This document shows, in pieces, positions 9,601-17,521 of a DNA stretch of 46,473 nucleotides. The first letter of the stretch is position 1; each line of letters begins with the position of its first letter. The notes below the pieces were generated by a model. The model made no database searches. It was not told where the DNA came from and was given only the letters and a program-made list of their open reading frames with translations. The DNA lies in contig JAUVGW010000003.1 in assembly GCA_030593565.1 (NCBI GenBank), forward strand, positions 1 through 46,473, given 5' to 3'. The position numbers were made by a program, and so were the translations under genes. The stretch comes from Phycisphaerae bacterium (GTDB taxonomy: Bacteria; Planctomycetota; Phycisphaerae; UBA1845; UTPLA1).

Positions 9601-11142
9601 ATCTTGCGCCGCGACTTCAACCTCGACGGCCTCCTCGACATGGGGGAGACCCGTGAGCCGAACACGGAAAACTACGCGATCGACGCAAGTGGTGGTACGC
9701 CAGAGGACGGCGGCCCCAGCAGCCACTATCCGTTCAATCGGCGGCGGCTGACCGAAGACGCCGTAGCCGCGCTAGACCCAAGTGTGGACTGGGACCTTTG
9801 GGCGATGCCCGTCGGAGATAAGAAATACCTCTTCAGCACGGTTCTTCTGCCCGGCGGCCTCTATCCCGACGGTCTGGCGGCCGGTGGACGTGGGCTGTTC
9901 CAGCTTCCCGCACCCGGGATGGACCTCCCCATCCAGACGAGGGACCTGCCCGAGCAGTTCCCGGCGATTCTGTTCTCAGACTTCACGACGGGCCTTGCGG
10001 GGGCGTCCGAAACGGGCGAGCAGCTTGACGAAGGCAGCTACGCGAAGGGCCTGATGGCCCACGAGTTCCTGCACGTCTGGGAAGGCTACCCTGACTTGTA
10101 CGACTACGACGAGTACATCGGCGGTATCATCAACCGGCCGGTGGGTATCTGGGACATCATGTCCGGTGCGTTTGTCCATCCTTCTCCGCCCTTGAAGGAG
10201 CGAAACCTGGGCGTGGGGCGATTCGACATGGCACACGCGCCCTGGCTTCAGACGAACGACCTCACGGAGGTGATCGACCCGTTCGAGGAAACCGACGTCG
10301 TCCTGACGGACTACGCGTTTGATCCGACGTCATCGACGTACTACTTCGAAAACGCCAATGCGCCCGGTGAGCTGTTCTACTTCTGGCGCATGACGCGGGT
10401 CGATCCACCAAACCCCAACGACGTGAACTTCAACAAGATCCTGCCGCCAGCCTACGATGGCCCCGATGCTGGCGACCCCGACGGGTTCATGATCATGCAC
10501 ACGGACTTCCAGACGAACCCCGAAGGTCTGCCTCTACAGCAGCGATTCGGCTCGCACTTCACCTACAACATCATCCAAGCCGACGGGCTCCAGCAGCTCG
10601 AGGCGGGTGAGAACGGCGGCGACGGCGGCGATCCGTGGCCCGGCAACCTCGGCATGACGGAGTGGAACGCGTTCACCGACCCCAACTCCCAATGGTGGGG
10701 CCAGGAGCGGAGCGGTCTGGAGATCACCGGTATTGCCACGTACCCGAACAGTTCGGTCGTGACATTCCTGTGGGATCCATACGTGGTCCCGACACTGGAC
10801 ATCATCAATCCGCCAGCCGGCTCCGTGGTGGGCGGCAACTACGTGCTTGCATACGAAGCATTCGACCACTTCGCCGGCACGACCATCGAGCTGTATTATG
10901 ACGACGATGACGCGGACTATGACGGCGTGATGATCCCGCCGGCAGTAGACAAGACCACACCTGGCATCGAACAGGAGACACATCTCGTCCCGCTCGCCTT
11001 CATGCCGGACGGCGTCTACCACTTCTACGCCCACATGTATCCCGGCGTTGGCGAGGACGGCAGGTGGGAGCCGATGTCCTGGCGCCCGGCGGAGCCGGCG
11101 AGGAGGGCAGGTCGGCCAACAACATCGGCCGTGGATGGCTGA
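6685..11142 (+). CDS. Giant exported M6-like metalloprotease, N-terminal part (frameshifted)
   Basis: A 1485-aa ORF with AAGGA upstream and a signal peptide (hydrophobic core VALTAGFIVSMLAG, cleavage near ARA). The zinc motif HEFLH is at residues 1126-1130, followed by WEGYPDLYD and GIWDIMSG, resembling the M6 (immune inhibitor A) family pattern. One residue more than the usual HExxHxxGxxD spacing is seen. Between the signal peptide and active site lie a Cys-rich stretch (about 230-310), calcium-binding-like DLDGDGQYD, a Pro/Cys-rich linker and a propeller-like region (about 710-980). The ORF ends in an Arg/Pro/Ala-rich tail that looks out of frame, while the next ORF overlaps it by 79 nt in the -1 frame and continues naturally. 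Probably one protein of about 2,200 aa that degrades extracellular protein. Confidence 0.8.
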   Translation: MNRLHRFGNVRWFGGVALTAGFIVSMLAGPARAEERKFVVMLAHSPKAAALMPEDEENPIVLPNFADVWDAYFDRVKDTGASEVDSFAEYWLEISYGNVSVSGDAVGWVEVPWPILPTYLFGESGEGEPPGSIDGLVLPFYDLNNSGTLNSFQGEEVPLTQDQMIFIDYNGHQDGTATPGYPPTAEAPTQGLVDFHPLTGQPVWTPGERFRDLDGDGQYDALLEPTRDGWGYVVPDCCHPHSGGGCADDDCELDVCDVMSSCCDQEGEEPIPGEWTQDCADLAVAICLVPDSDPPLSICEDCEQDGDIQNEEFCDTDQDNAWDFPEPFEDFLIIYDPDSNGWVKLDPSPKNLNPRSRAWAEVYIRANYPGFVGSIVSAADVNDGSGFLGRFGNGVYDGPDRWLESGSAAFPNAGSKLQQRRGGQMWVYGATTPRPDLDANYPWSYKDWWEAFWNDKRTQAGLAPETPPLPPTWDERIPQLVEFDPTNPGMLPDPPSGTDDPRPFAANTGGPKARVDQTCGPDEDGLPCVPPPPPPGLDDCPPWLEPSGERCTPVCEPTPPELTDGCTLPALEPWSRGDGGGTQFIDISNGNVLPDLLDENTDGLPDYYDGPAEWDDLPSSIYHARNTSGLGWLTGGGSVSLFGGSASFGNGGDGRPGEVTSTTNTATYGEDIGTGDGGPGGPDGTIPAAGPLAYNIHGANGYDGGNVLNLEFLTWYKTPFSGLSGLASAGGSLYGADQGANQLVSINSAGPSWTAVGGRFDGDEGDGIEILVTVLASHGDSEKLYGTGTYHDPAELPIPWPALFEVSATTGEATFIAYLASVAVPADMAYDPVAGTLYAIFNGSDDTTFLRAIDTATGQITSVVRLGQLTIGCMGLAFAAPDLYTIDNAFDWAARIDLSIDPTDPDAPYTLNLDPLDPEALPFGFAVQAMTFTTDGANWYATDETDHFISIDAASGAASDEGSLGFASARSHILRRDFNLDGLLDMGETREPNTENYAIDASGGTPEDGGPSSHYPFNRRRLTEDAVAALDPSVDWDLWAMPVGDKKYLFSTVLLPGGLYPDGLAAGGRGLFQLPAPGMDLPIQTRDLPEQFPAILFSDFTTGLAGASETGEQLDEGSYAKGLMAHEFLHVWEGYPDLYDYDEYIGGIINRPVGIWDIMSGAFVHPSPPLKERNLGVGRFDMAHAPWLQTNDLTEVIDPFEETDVVLTDYAFDPTSSTYYFENANAPGELFYFWRMTRVDPPNPNDVNFNKILPPAYDGPDAGDPDGFMIMHTDFQTNPEGLPLQQRFGSHFTYNIIQADGLQQLEAGENGGDGGDPWPGNLGMTEWNAFTDPNSQWWGQERSGLEITGIATYPNSSVVTFLWDPYVVPTLDIINPPAGSVVGGNYVLAYEAFDHFAGTTIELYYDDDDADYDGVMIPPAVDKTTPGIEQETHLVPLAFMPDGVYHFYAHMYPGVGEDGRWEPMSWRPAEPARRAGRPTTSAVDG

Positions 11143-13301
11143 GCAACCCCGATCCAGATCTTACTGAGCCTGATTCTGATTGGGCTGACGAGGTGGTCCG
11201 CGTCTATATTGACAATTCCAAGATCGAACTGTTCACGATCAAGTGCGTAAGCGATTCGGTTGCCGGCTCTGAGGTGTGGAGCGTTACGGGCGAACAGTCC
11301 GGCCCCCACGTGGCGGCAACGACGGGCGTACCGTACACGTCCGACGGCGGCGAGGTCGCGTTTGTGATCAACTGGGACGAGATCACCGACACGGACGCGA
11401 ACGTGTATTCGATCCTCGGCGAATACTACCTCACAGACTTCGACGCAAACTTCCCCGCGAGCGATTTCGATCCCGGCGATATGGTGCGTGTCGTAGGCGG
11501 CACAGGCGCGACCGCCGGCTTCTACACTATCATCGTGGCGGTTGACATGTACATGCCCGACGGCTCACCCGAAACCGACGGCATTGCGGAAACGCTGAAG
11601 CTGACCAGCCCCGCCGGCTCCTCCGCCGGCGCGGGTGACGTGGAATACCGCGTTCACTCCTTCGTCGGTGAGAACAGCGGGCTAAGCAGTGCCGATAAGT
11701 TCTTGTTCATGACCACGGGCAAATCGGCCTACAGTGCGTCCATCGAGTTCCGCAACAATACGGTCTACCTCCGCACGGCCCCTGCGTTCACGATGGAATT
11801 CCCGGATGACTCGATCGAGCCCGATCGGCGTGTGCCGCTTCGCGTGATCTTCGACGCGTCCGAATCCGTCGATGAATACGGCTATCCCAATCCCGGCTTG
11901 ACCTACGCTTGGGACTTCGGCGACGGAGGCACCGGCACAGGCGTCATCGTCGAACACACATACCAGACAGCGAATCCCGCGCCGGGCTTCGAGGTCACGT
12001 TGACCGTCACCAGCCCGGAGACGCAGCTCGATCCGCTGACTCCCGGCGCAACGCTCCCGATCGTGGGGACGATCTCGGACACGGTCACCGTCAACGAGCG
12101 TGACACCGACTTCGACGATACCCCGGATTCGCTTGACAACTGCGAGCACGTTCCCAACGGGCCTGATCTCGGTACGTGTATCGATGGGCGCACGGGAGAA
12201 TGCCACTCGGACGAGGACTGCGATACAAGTCCCGGGAGTATGGACGGAGCTTGCAGCTTGGCGCAAGAGGACGCGGACGGCGACGACATCGGCGATGCGT
12301 GTGACAACTGTCCTACCCTTGACAACCCGGAGCAAGAGGACATCGGCGACGGTGACGGCATCGGCGACGCCTGTGACCTCGACTGGGACGGTGACGGCGT
12401 GAACGAGGACGGTGACTTCAGCGGCACCGCCGGCGACAACCCCTGTATGGGCGGCCAAGTCGCCAACTGTGACGACAACTGTCCGGAATACTACAACCCG
12501 AACCAGATCGATGCCGATGGCGACGGTCTCGCGGATGCGTGCGACAACTGCCCGCAGGACGCCAACGCGAATCAGGTCGACGGCGACCATGACGGTGCCG
12601 GCGACGCCTGTGACAACTGTGCCAACAAGTCGAATGCCGGCCAGCAAGACGCCGACGACGACGGCGTGGGCGACCTGTGCGATATCTGTCCGTTTGACCC
12701 TGACCCGGCACAGCAGGACCTCGACGCCGACGGCGTTGGGGATGCCTGCGACAATTGTCTCGAGACGGTCAACCCCAACCAAGACGACAACGACGCCGAC
12801 GGCGTTGGGAACCTCTGTGACGCTTGCCCTGAGGATGATGAGAAGGCAGAGCCCGGCGTCTGTGGCTGCGGCATCAGGGATGTCGATATGGACGGCGACG
12901 GTGTACCCGACTGCACCACCCGCGATCTGGACAACGACGGCCTGCCCGACAACCAGGACGGCTGCCCGACCGATCCGAACAAGGTATCGCCGGGTGTTTG
13001 CGGTTGCGGCGTCGAGGATCTGGATACCGATGCGGACGGCATCTTCGATTGTCTGGACAACTGCCCGGACATCCCGAACACGCTCCAGACAGATTACGAC
13101 CTGGACGGCATCGGCAATCCGTGCGATGCGTCGCCCGGCAGTACGAGCGACGCCTCCGGAACGGCCGCTAGTCCCTTCCCGGGCATGGATTGTGGCGATG
13201 GCGCGGCCTGCGGCGCGGCGGGCGGTGGATTCCTGCCGCTGATGCTGCTGAGCCTCGGCTGGATGAAGGGAGGCAGACGGCGCACGCGACACCATCGCTG
13301 A
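11064..13301 (+). CDS. C-terminal part of the giant metalloprotease: PKD, TSP3 repeats, sorting tail
   Basis: A 745-aa ORF in the -1 frame relative to the upstream ORF. The listed GTG start has no evident ribosome-binding site and no signal peptide, so it is best read as the continuation of the metalloprotease. A PKD-like domain (GLTYAWDFGDGGTGTG) lies near residues 280-300. About ten calcium-binding thrombospondin type-3 repeats follow (DADGDDIGDACDNCP and variants, about 350-705). The C-terminus reads CGDGAACGAAGGG, a hydrophobic FLPLMLLSLGW and then GGRRRTRHHR, a Cys/Gly-hydrophobic-basic sorting signal like MYXO-CTERM or GlyGly-CTERM tails. It suggests surface anchoring or processing. A strong hairpin follows 69 bp after the stop. 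Confidence 0.78.
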   Translation: MGADVLAPGGAGEEGRSANNIGRGWLSNPDPDLTEPDSDWADEVVRVYIDNSKIELFTIKCVSDSVAGSEVWSVTGEQSGPHVAATTGVPYTSDGGEVAFVINWDEITDTDANVYSILGEYYLTDFDANFPASDFDPGDMVRVVGGTGATAGFYTIIVAVDMYMPDGSPETDGIAETLKLTSPAGSSAGAGDVEYRVHSFVGENSGLSSADKFLFMTTGKSAYSASIEFRNNTVYLRTAPAFTMEFPDDSIEPDRRVPLRVIFDASESVDEYGYPNPGLTYAWDFGDGGTGTGVIVEHTYQTANPAPGFEVTLTVTSPETQLDPLTPGATLPIVGTISDTVTVNERDTDFDDTPDSLDNCEHVPNGPDLGTCIDGRTGECHSDEDCDTSPGSMDGACSLAQEDADGDDIGDACDNCPTLDNPEQEDIGDGDGIGDACDLDWDGDGVNEDGDFSGTAGDNPCMGGQVANCDDNCPEYYNPNQIDADGDGLADACDNCPQDANANQVDGDHDGAGDACDNCANKSNAGQQDADDDGVGDLCDICPFDPDPAQQDLDADGVGDACDNCLETVNPNQDDNDADGVGNLCDACPEDDEKAEPGVCGCGIRDVDMDGDGVPDCTTRDLDNDGLPDNQDGCPTDPNKVSPGVCGCGVEDLDTDADGIFDCLDNCPDIPNTLQTDYDLDGIGNPCDASPGSTSDASGTAASPFPGMDCGDGAACGAAGGGFLPLMLLSLGWMKGGRRRTRHHR

Positions 13302-13369
13302 GACATCCGCGTTTTGGACGACACGGCTCCGTCATTCGGAGCAGGTGGCGTGCCTGGCCGATTATCACT

Positions 13370-13402
13370 GCGGCCCCCGGAACGACACGTCCCGGGGGCC
13401 GC
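13370..13402 (+). terminator. Terminator-like hairpin after the metalloprotease
   Basis: GCGGCCCCCGG pairs perfectly with CCGGGGGCCGC over 11 bp with a loop of about 10 nt. Only two T residues follow, so it is a strong stem without a good U tract. Confidence 0.55.
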
Positions 13403-13413
13403 TTGCATCGGGT

Positions 13414-13566
13414 CCATGACAGATTCGGCGGGACGCTTCAGTGCCGCAAGATGTAGCGTCGCCCCCCTGTGGCCGACGTGTGATGCTGAGGGGTTCCTCC
13501 GCGCATGCGTCGGCCACGGGGGGCAGACGCTACATTCAATGTCGCAGCCCGCCGAATCTGTCATGG
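13414..13566. repeat. Large palindromic element (copy with CATGACAGATTCGGCGGG ends)
   Basis: The outer arms CCATGACAGATTCGGCGGG and CCCGCCGAATCTGTCATGG are perfect inverted repeats at 13414 and 13548. Inner arms pair GTAGCGTCGCCCCCCTGTGGCCGAC with GTCGGCCACGGGGG and GACGCTAC. Related copies lie at 37298-37384 and 46084-46205. Confidence 0.85.
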
Positions 13567-13831
13567 ACCCCTTGCATCTGGCAACGGCTACTACGACCAC
13601 CCCATACGTTGCGACTCGCAACCCACACCCTCGTGCCGATCCCTCGTCCCACCCCATCCGCCGCCGGGCTTTTGGGAACGTGACCGAAATCCTACGGTTG
13701 TACGGTCCCATTCGGCCCCAAGACCGGCTACAATCCGGACCATCCAGCCGGGTGAAGCGACCCGACAACACGACTCCACATTGCCATGGCGCGCGTAAGC
13801 ACGACCGTTGGACTGCAGGGGCACTCGCAGT

Positions 13832-13962
13832 CCGCCGCAAAAGTCATGTAGCGGCCGAACCCCGTGTCGGCCGATCCCGTGAGCCACTGTTTTCCCGTAC
13901 TCTACGGCCGACACGGGGGTCGGCCGCTATGGTCTATGGGCGCCGCCGACTTTTGCGGCGGC
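13832..13962. repeat. Large palindromic element (GTAGCGGCCGA type)
   Basis: Nested inverted repeats: an outer pair CCGCCGCAAAAGTC and GACTTTTGCGGCGG, and an inner pair TAGCGGCCGAACCCCGTGTC with the complementary GACACGGGGGTCGGCCGCTA. Copies with the same inner arm are at 20404-20478 and 29104-29250. Confidence 0.82.
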
Positions 13963-14133
13963 TCACTTGCACACCCGCGGAGGCGACGGCGAGGTCTCGG
14001 TCTCGTAGTGAGCTCGAGACGGTCGGTTACATCACGGGATGGCGGAAGGCGCCAACGAGTCAGCAAATGAAGGTCGTGAAACAAACGGACACGGTGAAGA
14101 TGATTCGCGAGGCGATGCATCTGGAGTATTTAA

Positions 14134-15402
14134 GTGAGTAGTGAACGAGTCATAGGGGTGATTGGGGCAGGCACGATGGGGGCCGGCATCGCGGAGACGC
14201 TGGCCATGGCCGGGTTTACTGTGGAGATGTTGGACACGAGCGAGGCTATTGTGCGCGACGCCCAGGCGGCAATCGCGGAACGACTCGACGGTCGCGTGGC
14301 CCGCGGCATCATGTCACGAACTGAACGAGACGCGATTGCCTCGCGGCTGCGTGTCGCGGGCGGCTACGACAGCTTCAAAGATGCCGAGTGCGTCATCGAG
14401 ACCGTGCCGGAAGACCTGAAGTTGAAGCAGCACATACTCGGGGAACTCGACAAGATCTTGTCGCCTCGGACGTTGCTCGCGACGAACACATCGAGCCTGT
14501 CGATCTCGAAAATAGGCGATGCCTTGATGTGTGGTGATCGGTTCCTCGGAATGCACTTCTTCAATCCTGCGCCGGTCATGAAGTTGGTCGAACTGGTGCA
14601 AGGACCCGCCACCAGCGAGCAGACGATGGTCAACGCGCGGGCGATCTGCGCGAAGCTCCAGAAGACGGCTGTAAAGGTGAAGGACTCGCCGGGTTTCATC
14701 GGCAACCGTGTGAATCGGCCGTTCTACCTGGAATCGCTGCGGCTTGTGGAAACCGGCGAAGCGGATATTCGAACGGTTGACCGGGCGATGAAGCGCATTG
14801 GTGGCTTCAGGGCGGGGCCGTTCGAACTCCTCGACATGATCGGCCTGGACGTCAACTTGCGTGTGACAGAAACACTGTACGAGGACTTCGACCGATCACC
14901 TCTGTTTGCACCGAGTGATATCCAGTACAAGCTCGTCGCCGCCGGCCGCCTTGGCCGCAAGACCGGGGGCGGGTTTTATGACTACTCGGACGATTCGCCG
15001 ACGCCCGCGTATGAAAGGCCGCTGAAAGATGCGCAGTCATGGCAAGCGGCGCCCGCCTTGGTCGAATTCGCGAAGGCGTTCGGCAAGCCTGCCGATCGCG
15101 ACATGTGGATCTTCGCTCGAATCTACCTCGCGGTGGTCAATGAAGCGGCGCGGGTCGCGGATACGATCGCCCTGCCGCGCGCCGTGAACCTGACGATGGA
15201 ACTGGGTTTCAATTACCCCACGGGGCCGCTGGCGATGGCGGACCACATCGGGTTGGACGTCGTCCGGCAGTTGCTGGCCGATTTCCACCGTGAGACGGAC
15301 GGTGACGAACGATACAAGGCGAACCCGCTCCTGGACCGGCACGTGGCGGATGGCAATCTCGGTGAGGAGACCGCCCGCGGGTTCCTGCATCATTCTTTGT
15401 AG
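14134..15402 (+). CDS. 3-hydroxyacyl-CoA dehydrogenase with two C-terminal domains
   Basis: A 422-aa NAD-dependent dehydrogenase that interconverts 3-hydroxyacyl-CoA and 3-oxoacyl-CoA, as in fatty-acid, butanoate or phenylacetate metabolism. The Rossmann motif GVIGAGTMGAGIAETLAMAG starts at residue 8, with the acidic strand end at EMLD. ECVIETVPEDLKLK, ATNTSSLSI and GMHFFNPAPVMKLVELV (catalytic His) are typical, followed by KDSPGFIGNRVNRP. The first 3HCDH C-terminal domain has GGFRAGPFELLDMIGLD; a second copy near residues 300-415 has FNYPTGPLAMADHIGLD. This doubled arrangement is that of PaaH-like enzymes rather than the shorter Hbd. The start is GTG with GGAG 8 nt upstream. No beta-oxidation partners are nearby. 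Confidence 0.93.
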   Translation: MSSERVIGVIGAGTMGAGIAETLAMAGFTVEMLDTSEAIVRDAQAAIAERLDGRVARGIMSRTERDAIASRLRVAGGYDSFKDAECVIETVPEDLKLKQHILGELDKILSPRTLLATNTSSLSISKIGDALMCGDRFLGMHFFNPAPVMKLVELVQGPATSEQTMVNARAICAKLQKTAVKVKDSPGFIGNRVNRPFYLESLRLVETGEADIRTVDRAMKRIGGFRAGPFELLDMIGLDVNLRVTETLYEDFDRSPLFAPSDIQYKLVAAGRLGRKTGGGFYDYSDDSPTPAYERPLKDAQSWQAAPALVEFAKAFGKPADRDMWIFARIYLAVVNEAARVADTIALPRAVNLTMELGFNYPTGPLAMADHIGLDVVRQLLADFHRETDGDERYKANPLLDRHVADGNLGEETARGFLHHSL

Positions 15403-15430
15403 GCAAGGGACCAGGGGATCAGGGAACCGG

Positions 15431-15583
15431 AGGTGTGGCACGGACAAGCGGGTGAGACGAGGCGACGTTGACTCGGAAGGCGGTGTTCAATACAAGCACC
15501 CGTTCGGCGAACCGGGAATCGAAGTTTGTCCGTGGACGCTCCATGCTGCCAACGGCGACGAACACGGACAAGGATTCAAAGCC
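15431..15583. repeat. 150-bp dispersed repeat, copy 1
   Basis: GGTGTGGCACGGACAAGCGG opens a segment that aligns along its length with 39351-39500. Shared blocks include GTTCAATACAAGCACCC, CGCTCCATGCTG and AACACGGACAAGGAT. Identity by eye is about three quarters. It sits between the dehydrogenase and the DUF547 gene. Confidence 0.82.
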
Positions 15584-15628
15584 GGGGCGTGTCGCCCCGG
15601 TCCGGCTCGACACGAGCCGGCTCCGATG
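15583..15628. repeat. GC-rich double palindrome next to the 150-bp repeat
   Basis: CCGGGGCGTGTCGCCCCGG is followed by CCGGCTCGACACGAGCCGG, two adjacent hairpins. The same pair, in the opposite order, lies upstream of the second 150-bp repeat at about 39292-39340. Confidence 0.75.
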
Positions 15629-15686
15629 CCTTCGGCGCCACTGCCACACTATGGTTGCGGCCGAAGGCCGCGCTTTGGACTTCTGA

Positions 15687-16607
15687 ATGATTCAATCACC
15701 GGCACACGCCTGCACACGAACCGTGAAACTCGCCGTGGCCCTGCTATTGGCAGGCTGTGGAAAACAGACGATCGAGCTCGCTTCACCTGCCGGCGCGCCC
15801 GCCATTGGCGAACCGGCCGCAATGGACTGGTCCGACCTGAGCCTGACGTTGAGCCGCATCACGTCGGGTGAAAACGTCGACTATCAACGACTGCTTGCGG
15901 ATCACCAGGCGTTGGATCGATTCCTGTCGCTGGCGGCCATGGTGGGACCGGACTCGACGCCGCGGCTGTTTCCCGACACGCCGCACCGGCTCGCCTACGC
16001 GCTTAACTGTTATAACGCGACGATCCTGCGCAGCGTGCTGGAACTCGTCGACCGGCACAAGCTGAAGCGCCGCGTACCGCCGGACATTGAACGCCGCTTT
16101 CGGTATCGCATCGATGGTCGGCCTCGCTCGCCTGCAGATCTGCGGCGAATCGCGGAGGCGTTGGCGGACGGCGATTGGCGTGTCCGCCTTGCGATGTGCG
16201 ATGTCACCCAAACAGGCCCGCCATTGCCGCGTCGCGTCTTTCTCGGTGCGATCCTTGACGCCCAGTTGAATCAAGTGACGCGGGCGGCGATCGCATCGCC
16301 GCGGATAGTCCGAATCGACCACGGCGAACAGAAGCAACTGCTCGTTTGGCAGGGGCTCTACGATATCAAGGACCGTCTAATCCGCGAGCACGAGGTCCGA
16401 TTCAACACGTCCGATGCCTGCCTGTTAAACGTTCTGCTAACATGGTCCGACCGCCTACACCGCGAGATCCTCAACACGGCGATCGGGTACGACGTCGCGC
16501 TGATGCCTCGCCACGACGACCTCAACGCCCTTGAACCCTCCGCGGAGGAGAATGGCGGCATCTTCTCCGCAGTGGGATCCGTTGGATCGTTATCTTTCAG
16601 GCCGTAG
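15687..16607 (+). CDS. DUF547 family lipoprotein
   Basis: A 306-aa predicted lipoprotein; the lipobox LLLAGC places Cys24 as the likely lipidated residue. The DUF547 core is visible: NVDYQRLLADHQALDRFL, then RLAYALNCYNATILRSVLEL (family usually AFWINLYNAL), PPDIERRFRYRIDG, and PLPRRVFLGAILDAQLNQVTRA. The family's function is unknown; its papain-like relationship has been suggested elsewhere but no catalytic set is obvious here. The first hydrophobic helix is short and begins at an internal GTG (15723), so a later start is possible. No strong ribosome-binding site is seen. Neighbours give no clue. Confidence 0.8.
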   Translation: MIQSPAHACTRTVKLAVALLLAGCGKQTIELASPAGAPAIGEPAAMDWSDLSLTLSRITSGENVDYQRLLADHQALDRFLSLAAMVGPDSTPRLFPDTPHRLAYALNCYNATILRSVLELVDRHKLKRRVPPDIERRFRYRIDGRPRSPADLRRIAEALADGDWRVRLAMCDVTQTGPPLPRRVFLGAILDAQLNQVTRAAIASPRIVRIDHGEQKQLLVWQGLYDIKDRLIREHEVRFNTSDACLLNVLLTWSDRLHREILNTAIGYDVALMPRHDDLNALEPSAEENGGIFSAVGSVGSLSFRP

Positions 16608-16667
16608 TGTATCGCCACGCGAAAACGTGCGTGTAGAGCGCTTCACGATTGAGTGCACTGGTCGGGC

Positions 16668-16694
16668 GCCCCACCTTTCTGAAAGAAAGGGTGG
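16668..16694. repeat. TTTCTGAAAGAAAGGGTGG repeat, copy 1
   Basis: CCACCTTTCTGAAAGAAAGG is a short palindrome shared with 18735-18763. Confidence 0.65.
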
Positions 16695-16711
16695 AAAACC
16701 GTGACAGTTGT

Positions 16712-16771
16712 AGGATGGGCAATCTTGCCCATCTGCTGACCGGCTCAACAGATGGGCAGGATTGCCCATCC
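16712..16771. repeat. GATGGGCAATCTTGCCCATC palindromic repeat
   Basis: Two near-identical palindromes in tandem, GATGGGCAATCTTGCCCATC and GATGGGCAGGATTGCCCATC, which can also pair with each other. A further single copy lies at 39581-39602. Confidence 0.8.
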
Positions 16772-16896
16772 CACGTGAATGATCGGCTCAACTGATGGGT
16801 GACACGGTCAAGCGAAGCTTGGCCGTGGTTGGTGCTCAGCACGGCCTGGCTGCGTCAGACCGTGCCACGCGAACGCCTGTCTCCCCCCGCCGGGGA

Positions 16897-17352
16897 TCAT
16901 TTGGAACGAGCGGCGCGAGAAACGCGAACGACCTTCCGTGGCTTGCGACCGGCGGGTTTCGTTCCAGCGACCTTCACGGCCTTCTTCAGGTTGTCAACCT
17001 TGAAGATGCCTACCGTGCGGCCGCCTGCCGCCCCGCTTGTCACGTAGGCATAACGGATGCGGATGTGCTGACCATTGAGCCTGCCACAGAAATCCGCCAC
17101 CGCCCCGGGACGATTCGGCATCTCCACGGCGAGAACCTGCGTTTCGGTCATTGGCAGGTTGAGGGCGGTTAACGCCCGACGGGCCTTTTCGACGTTCTCG
17201 GCGACAAGGCGGAACACCCCGTGCTCGACCGAATCCATCAGCGTCAGGGCGATGATGTTGATCTTATTGGAGGCGAGTTCGTCGCACACCATCGACAGAA
17301 TGCCTGGTTTGTTTACAAGAAAAATGGAAAACTGTGTGCGGGCGCTATGCAT
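16897..17352 (-). CDS. Tandem ACT-domain protein
   Basis: A 151-aa protein with two ACT-like modules: FSIFLVNKPGILSMVCDELASNKINIIALTL at about 8-38 and VLAVEMPNRPGAVADFCGRL at about 73-92. ACT domains bind small ligands, usually amino acids, and often regulate enzymes. There is no catalytic domain, so it is a free-standing regulator or sensor like other tandem ACT proteins. The last ~30 residues form a strongly basic tail (TKPAGRKPRKVVRVSRAARSK) that is unusual for the family and could bind nucleic acid or be disordered. GAGAAG precedes the ATG. Neighbours are unrelated. Confidence 0.82.
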   Translation of the reverse strand: MHSARTQFSIFLVNKPGILSMVCDELASNKINIIALTLMDSVEHGVFRLVAENVEKARRALTALNLPMTETQVLAVEMPNRPGAVADFCGRLNGQHIRIRYAYVTSGAAGGRTVGIFKVDNLKKAVKVAGTKPAGRKPRKVVRVSRAARSK

Positions 17353-17521
17353 GACGTTCGCTTCTCAATAGAGGACTGCATTACCGGAAAGAACTGGCAG
17401 CCGGCCATCTGCCGGGTATCATACCAGCCGGGGCGTCCGCCGAGAAGAAGAAAGCCGCCCTGGCAGGAGATGTGCGTGTATGTCGTGATTGCAGGTAGAT
17501 TTCAGCCCCCTCGGAATAGGA

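Larger units (their letters stand above)
13302..14133. other. Intergenic region filled with palindromes
   Basis: No gene is supported. It holds a terminator-like hairpin (13370-13402) and two large palindromic elements (13414-13566 and 13832-13962), listed separately. A 24-codon ORF at 14067-14141 overlaps the start of the next gene but has no clear ribosome-binding site. Confidence 0.65.
16608..16896. other. Convergent intergenic region with palindromes
   Basis: No gene is seen between the DUF547 gene and the ACT-domain gene. It contains two short repeat units, listed separately, and a CGAAGCTTGGCCGTGGTTGG segment near 16811-16832 that recurs in inverted form near 20360-20375 and 20507-20530. 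Confidence 0.6.

Noticed and set aside
11682-13295. 537-aa minus-strand ORF opposite the TSP3 repeats
   Set aside because: It is Val/Arg/Ile-rich and repetitive only because it mirrors the Asp/Gly codons of the repeats; no domain or ribosome-binding site.
13314-14141. 275-aa plus-strand ORF in the palindrome region
   Set aside because: Made of repeat sequence; the last 24 codons (from 14067) could be a leader peptide but lack a ribosome-binding site.
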